Source: Halovenus halobia
Lineage (GTDB): Archaea; Halobacteriota; Halobacteria; Halobacteriales; Haloarculaceae
Length of the DNA stretch: 64,000 bases
Reading direction: 5' to 3'
Assembly: GCF_051414135.1 (NCBI RefSeq)
Contig: NZ_JBLKOA010000001.1
Coordinates: 744,001 to 808,000 of the forward strand
The notes under the pieces were generated by a model. It saw only the letters and a list, made by a program, of their open reading frames with translations. It did no database searches and was not told the DNA's origin. The stretch's first letter is position 1. Every line of letters starts with the position of its first letter. The position numbers were made by a program, and so were the translations under genes. Below are positions 17,903-26,823 of the stretch, in pieces.

Positions 17903-18712
17903 ATGCGGGTCGAGTGTCTCGGTGGAACGGAGCCAGAACTGGCAGTGGTCGGTGGCATCCACGGCGACGAACCCTGTGGTGTCAACGCAATCGAGCGGAT
18001 TCTCGCGGACCCACCAGAGTTCGAACGCGCCGTCCAGTTCATCATCGTCAACGAAGAAGCAATCGAGGCGGACAGGCGCTATCTCGAAGAGGACCTCAAC
18101 CGGGCCTTCCCCGGTGACCCAGACGGGCCGACCCACGAGTCCAGACTCGCCGCCAGACTCACCGAGCAACTCGACGACTGTCTCACCTTCTCGATGCACT
18201 CGACGCAGTCGTACGACGGAACCTTCGCACTCATCCACGAACCAGACGACCGCGTGACACCGGTGTTGAAAGGTCTCTCAGTTGACGCCGTCGTCGATGT
18301 CGGGAGTCACTCCGACGGTCGGCTCTTCGACGCAGTCCCGACAACAATCGAAGTCGAGTGTGGCTATCAGGGCTCCGAACAGGCGACAGAGAACGCGAGC
18401 CGCTTGGTTCGTGAGTTTCTCGGCGCAACCGGTGCGCTCTCACCAGTCGACCGCGCGAGGAGGGAGCCTGCGCCGCTGTTCCGACTGGACCGCCAGATTC
18501 CGAAAGACAAAGCGAGCAGTTACAGCGTCTACGCGTCGAACTTCGAGCTCGTTGCCGCAGGTGAGCCCTTCGCCGCTGCCGACGACCGCGAGGTAAGCGC
18601 CGACGAACCCTTCTATCCCGTACTCATGTCGCCCTATGGCTACGAGGCTGTCTTCGGCTACACCGCACAGCTGCTTGGCACTGTCGAGGAGTTCGACAAG
18701 CTGGCCGAGTAA
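17903..18712 (+). CDS. Succinylglutamate desuccinylase/aspartoacylase-type M14 zinc hydrolase
   Basis: The 269-residue protein has the zinc carboxypeptidase-like motifs of the AstE/AspA group: VVGGIHGDEPCGVNAIERIL (HxxE zinc ligands), FSMHSTQSYDGTFAL (third His) and TTIEVECGYQG (catalytic Glu). DLNRAFPGDP is the conserved substrate-carboxylate-binding segment. The expected reaction is removal of an acyl group from an N-acyl amino acid; substrate unknown. No arginine-succinyltransferase pathway genes are nearby. A palindrome overlaps its promoter. Confidence 0.82.
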   Translation: MRVECLGGTEPELAVVGGIHGDEPCGVNAIERILADPPEFERAVQFIIVNEEAIEADRRYLEEDLNRAFPGDPDGPTHESRLAARLTEQLDDCLTFSMHSTQSYDGTFALIHEPDDRVTPVLKGLSVDAVVDVGSHSDGRLFDAVPTTIEVECGYQGSEQATENASRLVREFLGATGALSPVDRARREPAPLFRLDRQIPKDKASSYSVYASNFELVAAGEPFAAADDREVSADEPFYPVLMSPYGYEAVFGYTAQLLGTVEEFDKLAE

Positions 18713-18775
18713 CGATATTCGAACGGCAAGTGACTGCTTCCACTCTCAGCAACACGGCAGTTACCCCCACGCGGA

Positions 18776-19222
18776 CTAGTCGGGAGATTCGAGTTCGACG
18801 AGCGTGAGGTCGCGGTCGAGTTTGCAGTACTCGTGTGGTGGCTCACCCTCGACAGACGCGATACGATATTCCTTGTCTTGGTCGCCGCCGAGCGGAACGC
18901 AGTACTCGTGGCTCGGACAGCTAGTATGCGGACATTCTCCGCCGAGCGCAGACATACTCCCAGAATAGGCGTTTGCACTCGGAACGTTGGCTTTCATCCC
19001 GACTGGTTCCACTTCGACAGCCGTGACGCCAGTATCGTGGACAGCGCAGTCCAGCGTGTTTGCGTTCTCGCGGAGTGACGTAACCTCGTACCGTCGGCCA
19101 ACGTCGAGGTTGAGACACTGATCGCGATACGGACAGCCCTCGCACGCGTCAGCCTCGCCCTGATAGACGAACTCCTCGCCCTCGGTCGCGAGTCTGGTTC
19201 CGATCAGTGTCAGCGTACCCAT
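18776..19222 (-). CDS. UPF0179 family protein
   Basis: This 148-residue archaeal protein of unknown function belongs to the UPF0179 family. It begins MGTLTLIGTRLATEGEEFVY and is rich in cysteines in CxxC-like settings: EACEGCPYRDQCLNL-type spacing (ADACEGCPYRDQCLNLDV), LDCAVHD, GGECPHTSCPSHEYC and EYCKLDRDLTL. The arrangement suggests a zinc or iron-sulfur site. It is divergent from purB across an 87-base gap. Confidence 0.85.
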   Translation of the reverse strand: MGTLTLIGTRLATEGEEFVYQGEADACEGCPYRDQCLNLDVGRRYEVTSLRENANTLDCAVHDTGVTAVEVEPVGMKANVPSANAYSGSMSALGGECPHTSCPSHEYCVPLGGDQDKEYRIASVEGEPPHEYCKLDRDLTLVELESPD

Positions 19223-19309
19223 ACAGGGAGATGGCCGCCCAGGCGATTAAGTCTCCCGGGTGCGAGACAGACCGGCAGGCCTTTTCCGAGCCGGGACCCA
19301 CCAACAGAT

Positions 19310-20692
19310 ATGAATCGCGGGCCACTGACGGCAGTCTCACCGCTCGACGGACGATACGCGCGGTACACCGAACCCCTGACGCCCTACGCCAGCGAACAGG
19401 CGCTGATGGCTGGGCGCGTCCAGGTGGAAGTGGAGTATCTGATCGCACTCGCCGACCTATCGGCGGTGCCCCTCTCGATTTCTGCGGACAACCGCGAGTC
19501 ACTCCGCGACCTGTACGAATCGTTCGACGGGTCGGACGCGGCAGTGATCAAGCAACTCGAAACAGAAGGCTACGGCGAGTACAGCGCGACGAATCACGAT
19601 GTCAAGGCCGTGGAATACTTCATTCGCCTCCGGATGCCCAGCAATATGGACGCTGACCAGTGGATTCACTTCGGGCTGACGAGTGAGGATGTGAATAACC
19701 TCGCTCATCGCCTGCTCGTCGACGGCGCAATCGAGAACGTATTGCTGCCAGCACTCCACGAGCGCCGCGACGAACTTGTCGAACTGGCTCAGCAGTACCG
19801 TGACGTGCCGATGCTCGCACGGACCCACGGCCAGCCAGCAACGCCGACCACCTTCGGCAAGGAGATGGCAGTCTACGCTTCGCGGCTGGGTCGAGCAATC
19901 GGCCGTCTCGAAGCCGCTCGGGAAGACCTGTCGGGCAAACTCGCAGGTGCCAGCGGTACCTACGCCGCCCACCATGCAGCCTATCCAGAGGTCGACTGGC
20001 CCGCCTTCGGTCGCGAGTTCGTCGCCGAACTCGGCTTCGAACACGAACCGCTCACCACACAGGTCAACCCCTGTGACGACCTTGCGGCAGTCTTCGACGC
20101 ACTACAGGGGGCAAACAACGTGCTGCTGGATCTGGACCTCGATGCGTGGCTGTACATCTCGGACCGGTACCTCGGACAGGAGGCCGTCGAGGGCGAGACT
20201 GGCTCCTCGACCATGCCACACAAGGTGAACCCAATCGACTTCGAGAACAGCGAAGGGAACCTCTCGAAAGCGAACTCTGACCTGAATTTCCTGTGCGACT
20301 ACGTGACTACGTCTCGACTCCAGCGTGACCTCTCTGACTCGACGGTGAAGCGCAACATTGGCGCAGCATTTGCCCACTGTCTGATTGGCTACGAGAAACT
20401 CGGCAACGGACTGGGGAAGGTTGTCCCGAACGAGCAGGTCATGCGCGAGGACCTGGAGGCCACGCCGGAGATTATCGGCGAGGCTGTTCAGACCATCCTC
20501 CGTCGGGAGGGCCACACCGACGCCTACGAGCAGGTCAAGGAACTCACCCGTGGCGAGCACGTAACGCTCGATGATTTCAAGCAGCTGTTCGCAGACCTCG
20601 ATGTCCCGGAATCGGTTCGCTCGGACCTGCAAGCACTGACACCGGCTGGTTACACCGGTGTTGCGGACGAACTGGTCGACCAACTGGAGTGA
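19310..20692 (+). CDS. purB: Adenylosuccinate lyase
   Basis: This purine enzyme cleaves SAICAR and adenylosuccinate. The 460-residue protein carries the fumarase/aspartase signature GSSTMPHKVNPIDFEN, the active-site histidine region ARTHGQPATPTTFGKE, the N-terminal SPLDGRYARYTEPLTPY and the TSEDVNNLAHRLL segment. Length and domain order are standard for archaeal PurB. No other purine genes adjoin it. Confidence 0.97.
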   Translation: MNRGPLTAVSPLDGRYARYTEPLTPYASEQALMAGRVQVEVEYLIALADLSAVPLSISADNRESLRDLYESFDGSDAAVIKQLETEGYGEYSATNHDVKAVEYFIRLRMPSNMDADQWIHFGLTSEDVNNLAHRLLVDGAIENVLLPALHERRDELVELAQQYRDVPMLARTHGQPATPTTFGKEMAVYASRLGRAIGRLEAAREDLSGKLAGASGTYAAHHAAYPEVDWPAFGREFVAELGFEHEPLTTQVNPCDDLAAVFDALQGANNVLLDLDLDAWLYISDRYLGQEAVEGETGSSTMPHKVNPIDFENSEGNLSKANSDLNFLCDYVTTSRLQRDLSDSTVKRNIGAAFAHCLIGYEKLGNGLGKVVPNEQVMREDLEATPEIIGEAVQTILRREGHTDAYEQVKELTRGEHVTLDDFKQLFADLDVPESVRSDLQALTPAGYTGVADELVDQLE

Positions 20693-20731
20693 GGTCGACG
20701 CTTCTCGAACGGTGCAGTCTCGAACGTGTGG

Positions 20732-22228
20732 TCACTCAGGAGCGACTGGTTGCTCGGAGTCGCTTTTGTCCGCGTCCCTGGTGGCGCTGGCGGAGCGAGT
20801 GCGTCGTGACTTGCGCTCGACGATCGAGCGCTGGAAGCTGTCGTGGCTCTGCTCGCGCAGTTGGTCGGTTAGCTCGCTATCGATGTCGGGAACGATTGCG
20901 TCACCACCCCAGAACCCGCCGGAGGTCGCTGTATCGACGGTCAGCGTCGCAAGGTCACGACGGCGCTGGAAGACTGACTGCGAACTCGACACGGTCTGGA
21001 TGCGGTAGTACGGGACGATAGTTGTCCGGCGAGTCCAGAATCCGACGCGACTGATGATGTACTTCTCGCCGACCGAGTAGCCGATATTCTTCCACTTGAG
21101 GTGTGCAGCAGGGGGCACGAGCACCCACACCCCGGCAACGGCGAACCAGAACGGAACGGCGTCGGTCCAGAGGTGGATGCCGCCGGCAACAGCGGTCAAC
21201 AACCCGACGACGATGGTATACCGAGCAACGTAGCGCAGGCGGGCCCGTTTCGGGGGGCGGGTGAACTCCGGTTCGCCGATATCTTCGATGGTTCGGGCCA
21301 GCTCGAAGACACGGCCGAGTTTCGCAATCGGGACGGCCGACTCGACGTTTTCGTCCTGCCCGGGCGCGTAGCCAGCGGTTTCAATCGAGAGGCTGCCGTA
21401 GCCCACAGCTCTGGCGAGGAGGTTCTCCCGCACCATCAGCGTCTGAATTTTCGAGAGTGGAATCGTCCCGTCGTACTGCTGGAGTAGCCCGCGCTTGTAC
21501 CTGAGTTCCTCGTCGTGGCGATACAGTCGAAAGCCGTAGTACCGCAGCACTGCCTGCACGCCGGAGGCGAGCCACAGCAATACCAGTCCGGCAACGGCAA
21601 CCGCAGGACCCAAGAACAGGAGAATGCTCAGCCGCGGTGAGATTTGTTCGGCAGCAACCGGAGAGACAATAACGAACAGTCCGAAGACGAGTCCAAACAG
21701 CCGAGCATTGGCCGAGGTGAGCCCAAGAATACCGAGTTCGCGCCGGTCCAACTCGAAGAGGATATCGTTGTTAGCACCGGGGTCACGCTCGCTGACATCG
21801 CCACGTTTGCGCTTGCTGATGAGTTCCTGTAGGCGGGTTGCTTCCTGACGGCTCACGTACTGCAGGCGGGCCTCTGACTCGCCGCCACCGCCTGCGGTTT
21901 CCAGACGGACTTCCGCGATGCCGAGCGCTCGCTGGAGGACGTTCTGTGCGATATCGACGTTCTGGATGCGGTCGAACGGAATCTCTCGCTCGCGGCGTGA
22001 GACCACACCCGAGGAGATATCGAACGTATCGGCGTCGAGGCGATACTCGTAAACGCGGACCTCAGCGGCTTCCCAGAGGCCGACGAGGACGAGCCCAATC
22101 AGAAGGAATCCGAGTAACGAGGCGGCGCTTGTGCTGCTCCCGGTGAACAGCCCGATGACCAGAAACCCGCCGATACGGGTCGCATTTTGCAGTATCCGGT
22201 ACGGGACCGAGCGGTAGTCGAGTTTCAT
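20732..22228 (-). CDS. PH domain-containing membrane protein (YdbT-like)
   Basis: The 498-residue membrane protein has repeated bacterial PH (bPH2/DUF304) modules, each a pair of hydrophobic helices followed by a small beta domain. Examples are GVVSRREREIPFDRIQNVDI, GLLQQYDGTIPLSKIQTLM and FWTRRTTIVPYYRIQTVSSS. This matches the YdbT half of the YdbS/YdbT pair. It overlaps the upstream YdbS-like gene by 4 bases (ATGA), so the two are coupled. The Bacillus pair contributes to resistance to some peptides; the archaeal function is unknown. Confidence 0.83.
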   Translation of the reverse strand: MKLDYRSVPYRILQNATRIGGFLVIGLFTGSSTSAASLLGFLLIGLVLVGLWEAAEVRVYEYRLDADTFDISSGVVSRREREIPFDRIQNVDIAQNVLQRALGIAEVRLETAGGGGESEARLQYVSRQEATRLQELISKRKRGDVSERDPGANNDILFELDRRELGILGLTSANARLFGLVFGLFVIVSPVAAEQISPRLSILLFLGPAVAVAGLVLLWLASGVQAVLRYYGFRLYRHDEELRYKRGLLQQYDGTIPLSKIQTLMVRENLLARAVGYGSLSIETAGYAPGQDENVESAVPIAKLGRVFELARTIEDIGEPEFTRPPKRARLRYVARYTIVVGLLTAVAGGIHLWTDAVPFWFAVAGVWVLVPPAAHLKWKNIGYSVGEKYIISRVGFWTRRTTIVPYYRIQTVSSSQSVFQRRRDLATLTVDTATSGGFWGGDAIVPDIDSELTDQLREQSHDSFQRSIVERKSRRTRSASATRDADKSDSEQPVAPE

Positions 22229-22962
22229 AACGCGTCGTCGCCGTCAGCCTCGATTGCCAGTTCTTTGAGCCGTTGCTGGAGGTCGCGTGCCTCCTGGGGT
22301 TTCAATCCGGGAACGGACACGTCGGCACCGCGGGAGCCGGCGGTGTAGACGACAAGTGTCGAGAGCCCCAGCGCTCGTTCGAGCGCGCTTCTACTCGTGT
22401 CCACGTGCTGGATTCTAACGTAGGGGACAATCGTCCGGACGTGGGTGATGACACCGCGTTCGAGATAGAGTGAGTCGTCACGAATCTGGTAGACCCAGAC
22501 ACGATAGGCCAGAACAACCCACACGAGTCCAACCCCAAGCAACAGCCCAATCGCCGCCAGCCCGAACACCGGCGGTGCCGAGAAGGCCTGCAGGATAGCC
22601 GCCAGAATCAGTCCCACGATAATTGCAAAAATCGTCGTCCGGATACCCCACTGGACGCGGACCACGCCGGCCAGTGAGCGCCGGTCTGTCGTATACTCAG
22701 TTATTGGTCCACGCTCGAGTTTTGCGGTGCGGGCCTGGGCTTTCACCAGTCGTGACCGAGTTGGTTCGGCCAGCATGGAATCGGTCGCAGTCGTACGCTC
22801 GTCGGCCGAGTCGGATTCACCCTGGTGGCCACTCGCCGCGGAGGGCTGTTGTCCGTTCTCGGCGACCGAGCCGTCAGCCCGGGACGAGGCGAGCGAGTCG
22901 TTGTCGGGTTCTCCGGCCCCCTCGACCTCTGTACCACGGGCACCGTCACCTCCGTCAGTCAT
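22225..22962 (-). CDS. PH domain-containing membrane protein (YdbS-like)
   Basis: The 245-residue protein has a long acidic, Ser/Asp-rich cytoplasmic N-terminus (about 85 residues), two transmembrane helices (IFAIIVGLILAAILQAF and FGLAAIGLLLGVGLVWVVL), and one bPH2 domain with ERGVITHVRTIVPYVRIQHV and LVVYTAGSRGADVSVPGL. It is the partner of the downstream YdbT-like protein, with overlapping stop and start. The long charged N-terminal extension is not a usual part of the bacterial protein. Confidence 0.82.
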   Translation of the reverse strand: MTDGGDGARGTEVEGAGEPDNDSLASSRADGSVAENGQQPSAASGHQGESDSADERTTATDSMLAEPTRSRLVKAQARTAKLERGPITEYTTDRRSLAGVVRVQWGIRTTIFAIIVGLILAAILQAFSAPPVFGLAAIGLLLGVGLVWVVLAYRVWVYQIRDDSLYLERGVITHVRTIVPYVRIQHVDTSRSALERALGLSTLVVYTAGSRGADVSVPGLKPQEARDLQQRLKELAIEADGDDAL

Positions 22963-23100
22963 TATCGTTTATTAACGGCGGTAGGCTGTTAAGTCCCCGG
23001 GTGCCGGTGGTTTTGCAACCCGGGACAACCGCTTGTGGACACTCCTCAGGCCGGCCCGCGCACCGCAATTTATTTTCATAGTCGTATCGCAGTGTCACGT

Positions 23101-23373
23101 ATGACACGAGAAGAACTCGCAACTGCGAGCGATCATCTCGAATCAGCAGCCGCAGCCACAGACAATACAGCGGCCGGCGAGCGCCTCTCAGAGCTGGCCA
23201 AACAGCTTGCGAACCTCGCTGAGAGCGAGACTGAAGCCGACCACGGCCGAATTGCACGCATTCAGGCCGCGATCAACGAGGTCAAGGCTGACGTCTCCGA
23301 CGACGTCGCTGCGACGATGTCTGACGCCCGTGACGAACTGAGCGCATACCGCGAAACTATCGACGGCGTCTAG
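23101..23373 (+). CDS. Small helical haloarchaeal protein of unknown function
   Basis: The 90-residue, highly acidic protein is predicted to be almost all helical, with a heptad-like arrangement (HLESAAAATDNTAAGERLSE, then LAKQLANLAE and DARDELSAYRETID). No catalytic motif or membrane segment is seen. It resembles a group of small haloarchaeal hypothetical proteins. The ATG at 23101 is supported by TTTATTTT about 28-33 bases upstream; an upstream in-frame ATG at 23035 would include the promoter and is rejected. Confidence 0.7.
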   Translation: MTREELATASDHLESAAAATDNTAAGERLSELAKQLANLAESETEADHGRIARIQAAINEVKADVSDDVAATMSDARDELSAYRETIDGV

Positions 23374-23570
23374 CGCCTCGGTGTCGACCCGCGGCCGTAC
23401 CCCGCTCCAGCGATGGCTCTGTGAGCGCGTCGGGGGTTGCACTGAGTTCACAGCGTGCGCGTTGACCAGCAGGGGTATCGAATTTTTTCAGGGCCTGTCG
23501 GCCGACATCGCGACGAGGCGAGCCAGTGGGACCATCATAATTGATTCTTTGCCAACGAAGGATTTACAAA

Positions 23571-23584
23571 TTAGATAGGTCTAA
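23571..23584. promoter_or_regulatory. Metal-regulator-like dyad TTAGATAGGTCTAA before the GDT1 gene
   Basis: The near-palindrome has TTAGA and TCTAA arms. It lies next to an AT-rich box (TTTACAAATTA at 23562-23572) and 37 bases before the start codon. A matching site, TTAGATGAGTCTAA, is found at 34361-34374 upstream of the Zn/Mn-type ABC transporter. The TTAG...CTAA arms resemble DtxR-family (SirR/IdeR/MntR-type) operators. Confidence 0.65.
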
Positions 23585-23621
23585 ACATACGTAGTGAGTG
23601 TCGTTATCGGAGTGAGCGTGC

Positions 23622-24320
23622 ATGGCTGATCTGCTGACGGTGGTTGTCGTCGCCGCGGGGGCCCAACTGGCAGTTCTGCCGGGCGAGAAGGTGCAGTTTA
23701 TTATCGCGAGTCTGTCGACACGGTATCACCCACTGCTCGTCGTCTCCGCCGCAGGCGCGGCCTTCGCCGGGTGGACGGCACTCGAAATTTTGTTCGGTAA
23801 CGCCCTGCAGAGCGTGATTCCGGGAGTGTATCTCGACCTGATTACCGTTGTCTTGTTCGCCGTCTTTGCGGTGTTGTTGTGGCGGTCGATGCCCGCCCCT
23901 GGCGAGGAACCAGTTACAACCGACGGCGGAAGCGTCGCGGCCGGTCACGACCTCGATGTGACGCTGTTTGGCCGAGAGGTGCCGGACGTTCTCGGTGGGT
24001 TCCTGCCGATTTTCGTGATGATGGCCGCTGGCGAGTTCGGCGACAAGACCCAACTCATTACGATTACGCTGGCCGCACGCTACGGCGCACATCCTGGTAT
24101 CTGGCTCGGCGAAATGCTCGTTATCATCCCAGTTAGCCTGGCCAACGCCTACTTCTTCCACACGTTCTCGCACAAGTTCGACCTGCGGAAGGCACACATG
24201 TTCGGTGCCGCGCTGTTCGCGTTCTTCGCGGCGGACACGCTGCTCGCAGTGACGACTGGCTTTTCGGTCTGGGAGACAGTCGTGAATTCGCTTGCCGATG
24301 TCGTGACCTCGCTGTTCTGA
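23622..24320 (+). CDS. GDT1/TMEM165 (UPF0016) family cation transporter
   Basis: The 232-residue protein has six predicted membrane helices in two homologous halves, as in the UPF0016 family of Mn2+/Ca2+ exporters. The second half has the canonical signature AAGEFGDKTQLITITLAARYG (Glu138, Asp141). The first half has only a degenerate version, LPGEKVQFIIASLSTRY, lacking the expected E-x-G-D-K. GGAGTGA at 23609-23615 is a Shine-Dalgarno sequence 6 bases before the ATG, so this mRNA has a leader. A DtxR-like dyad upstream, shared with a metal importer, suggests manganese homeostasis. Confidence 0.82.
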   Translation: MADLLTVVVVAAGAQLAVLPGEKVQFIIASLSTRYHPLLVVSAAGAAFAGWTALEILFGNALQSVIPGVYLDLITVVLFAVFAVLLWRSMPAPGEEPVTTDGGSVAAGHDLDVTLFGREVPDVLGGFLPIFVMMAAGEFGDKTQLITITLAARYGAHPGIWLGEMLVIIPVSLANAYFFHTFSHKFDLRKAHMFGAALFAFFAADTLLAVTTGFSVWETVVNSLADVVTSLF

Positions 24321-24340
24321 GTGGGACGGAACGCTCTTCT

Positions 24341-24508
24341 GAGTTCGGCGAGTACGACCCGCTGGCCGATGACGAAGCTCACCACTCCGAGAGCGCGGGG
24401 CTGGACGGGATTCCCGTTCCCCGCGCTTCAATGACGAACCCTATGAGTGCCGAGGCCACCGATTTACTGGTACCACCAGATGGAATTGGAAGACGATTTG
24501 ACGGGTAA
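24341..24508 (+). other. Possible gene remnant with strong GC hairpin
   Basis: Downstream of the GDT1 gene an open frame from about 24341 to the TAA at 24506-24508 encodes EFGEYDPLADDEAHHSESAG and ends PDGIGRRFDG, with no obvious start or expression signals. It may be the 3' end of a lost gene at the junction with the accessory island. Within it, AGCGCGGGG (24392-24400) and CCCCGCGCT (24419-24427) form a 9-bp stem around a smaller ACGG/CCGT stem. No poly-T tract follows, so it is not a typical terminator. I do not recognise the peptide. Confidence 0.3.
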
Positions 24509-24520
24509 TATACTGAAGGC

Positions 24521-25648
24521 TTAAGAAACAGACTCCTCACACCAAAGCCGAAGACGACCCAGATCACCAATCTCCTGTGAACCTACCTCAAGCCCGGACT
24601 TCTCAGCCAATCGACGTAAATGGCTCTTCTTGTTTTTTGCGCTCATGTGCGTATCGAGGTAATAGCCTCCACTCAATTCACGATAATCCCTCATCGCCTC
24701 CTCGTCGTGCGGGGAGGAGGGCTCATCGTTTATGATAGCCTTCTCCCTGCCGGGAATGTATGGTAACGGTTCGATCTCAGGGATGAGATCGTAGTTCTCA
24801 ATCAAGTAGCTTACAGCCTCAGCCATCGCGTCACTCTGAACATCCTTGCTAAACGTCTCGAGTGTTTTCCCCTCGTTCTGTAGCCTGACGATATACCCCT
24901 GACCCTCCGAATCGCCCCCTACATCCTGGTCAATTGACTCTTGATCCGCGGGTTCAATCGGTGACGGGCTCCCGTCTGTATCAATCTCCTCCTCAATTTC
25001 TCGAATGAGCTCATCAATCATCTCCTTAGCCTTTGGCTCCGCCAGTGTCGAGAGCGTCTCAGAGACATTTTGAGTCAAGACAGAAGCGATGTCAGCCGAG
25101 AGATTATCCTTGCCTTCTTCCAGGGTCGTCCGAGCCGTTTTCAGTTCCTCAATACGGTTGGCTATCTTTTCTGAATCACCCGCTTCTATTGCGGCTTTGG
25201 TGAAAGCTCTGAGGCTTGTAAGCTGCTCGGGCAACTGCCGGAGGTTGGCTTCGGTGAGAACTTCCACGCTCACATTCGTGTCAACCACCTCTCGACGGAG
25301 AAACTGATACTCATTTCCGTTCGAGAGGATACCCCAATTCACGTTCTCGTTTTTCATGTAGGTGGCAAGCTGCTCACGATGGTCGCTGCTCAGAGCCGTA
25401 TCCACGCCCTTTGCTTCGAAGAATGCACCTGGAGCACCCTCGAGAAGAAGTGCATAGTCTACCTTGTACGACCGTGTACCGACCTTAACGGAGTATTCAA
25501 GCTGAGTATTCGTCGGGATTTCCCAACCGAGAAGATCCAAGAAGTCACGCAGGACAGCTGCTTTCGTATTTGCTTCGTCCATCTGCGGAGCATCGTCGAT
25601 AATCGACCGAGCATGCTCAACGTAGTCTTTCACCTCCGCTTCGTCCAT
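24521..25648 (-). CDS. Stand-alone type I restriction HsdR N-terminal-like nuclease domain protein
   Basis: The 375-residue protein begins with a domain like the N-terminal part of HsdR subunits: VLRDFLDLLGWEIP, then a PD-(D/E)xK core SYKVDYALLLEGAPGAFFEAKG (Asp, Glu-x-Lys), and EQLATYMKNENVNWGILSNG. There is no helicase or ATPase domain, and no HsdM or HsdS partner nearby. The middle is a charged helical region, and the C-terminal 80 residues look like a separate alpha-helical domain. It is divergent from the 25.8-28.1 kb gene cluster across 185 bases. A defence or DNA-quality role is inferred. Confidence 0.72.
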   Translation of the reverse strand: MDEAEVKDYVEHARSIIDDAPQMDEANTKAAVLRDFLDLLGWEIPTNTQLEYSVKVGTRSYKVDYALLLEGAPGAFFEAKGVDTALSSDHREQLATYMKNENVNWGILSNGNEYQFLRREVVDTNVSVEVLTEANLRQLPEQLTSLRAFTKAAIEAGDSEKIANRIEELKTARTTLEEGKDNLSADIASVLTQNVSETLSTLAEPKAKEMIDELIREIEEEIDTDGSPSPIEPADQESIDQDVGGDSEGQGYIVRLQNEGKTLETFSKDVQSDAMAEAVSYLIENYDLIPEIEPLPYIPGREKAIINDEPSSPHDEEAMRDYRELSGGYYLDTHMSAKNKKSHLRRLAEKSGLEVGSQEIGDLGRLRLWCEESVS

Positions 25649-25833
25649 TTCTGTGTGACAGATGCTCAGGAAGACCTTATTAAAGTGTCTCGTTTGGAAA
25701 GGGCCTCATACTCGAGTAGCGAGAGTGCTCGACCCTCCGCTCACACCATATGGGTTCATGAAGGAACGAGCAGAACCAACCACGCAATTCTCTTCGGAGT
25801 AACGTTTAGACCATTCCCGACAGAAGTGATCGT

Positions 25834-26823
25834 ATGCCGTTCAACGTCAGCTGGCATACTCTCCTCGATGAACTCGAAGAACTCCCTGACGGTGCAACAC
25901 TCATCACACCACTCTCACACAAGCGCTTTCGGATTACCGACGTTCAGGAACACCGCGTCATCATTCAGTTCGACGAGTCAGGGGAGAACCGGCCACTCCA
26001 GCGCGATCAGTTCGAGACGCTCCATCAGCGTATTAAGGATAGCCAGGGACGCTTCCAACTCGACCGACTTCCCCCTGATGCTGACCCCTATCCCGCAGTC
26101 TTGAGCCTACATCCTCGCTTCGAGATCGACGAGGATTCCGGTATCATCGTCGAGACAGAGGGAGCGACAACGAGCCAACTCCTCGAGACGCCAGCTGAGG
26201 AGAGCGACGAAGAGCGAATCGAACCCGAAGGACTCGAGGTGTATTCTGATGCGCTGCTGCTTATCGACGCGCTCGAACGGAACGACGTAACCGAACTACC
26301 GGAGTTGGAAACAGAGACGTTGATCGACCTCTATACGCTCCTCTCGGACGTCCAGCGGAATGCTAACGACCTCCGGAAAGATGTCGCAGATGTACTGCTC
26401 AACCGACTTCATCACGACCGTCCGGTGAGCGGTCCATTCGGCTCCGTCCAGCGAACGGCCCGACGAAATCGCTCGCTCAAAGACGAGGAGGAAGTACTGG
26501 GCACACTCGAAGAGGCTGGTATCGAACCGGAACGCGTGACGAGCGTGGATCGGGACAAGGTGGACGATGCGCTGGACGTGACTGAACTCTCCGAACGGGA
26601 TGTCTACGAGATCGAGGAAAGCGAGTACGTAAGGAAAGCAGACGTCGACGAAGAGCGCAAAGAAACTCGACTCCAAGGGCTCAAAGATCAACTGGCAGCC
26701 ACCGAAGGCGAAGAGGCAGAAGAACTCCGACAGGAGATAGAGGAACTCGAAAGTCGCATCGATGAGTTGACTGAGTTCAAATCAGGACAGGCGTTTCATA
26801 CACCGACTGGAGGGGAACCATGA
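25834..26823 (+). CDS. Unknown acidic protein with C-terminal coiled coil
   Basis: I do not recognise this 329-residue protein. The first 90 residues look like a small beta-rich domain (WHTLLDELEELPDGATLITP, RFRITDVQEHRVIIQFDESG, then LDRLPPDADPYPAVLSLHP). The middle is helical and the last 70 residues are a strongly charged coiled coil (RLQGLKDQLAATEGEEAEEL and IEELESRIDELTEF). The stop overlaps the start of the CcbP-like gene by 4 bases, so the two are coupled. Position in the island suggests an accessory function. Confidence 0.7.
   Translation: MPFNVSWHTLLDELEELPDGATLITPLSHKRFRITDVQEHRVIIQFDESGENRPLQRDQFETLHQRIKDSQGRFQLDRLPPDADPYPAVLSLHPRFEIDEDSGIIVETEGATTSQLLETPAEESDEERIEPEGLEVYSDALLLIDALERNDVTELPELETETLIDLYTLLSDVQRNANDLRKDVADVLLNRLHHDRPVSGPFGSVQRTARRNRSLKDEEEVLGTLEEAGIEPERVTSVDRDKVDDALDVTELSERDVYEIEESEYVRKADVDEERKETRLQGLKDQLAATEGEEAEELRQEIEELESRIDELTEFKSGQAFHTPTGGEP

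Noticed and set aside
23381..23578. Short plus-strand frame between the helical protein and GDT1
   Set aside because: It covers the GDT1 promoter and operator and has no recognisable feature; read as intergenic.
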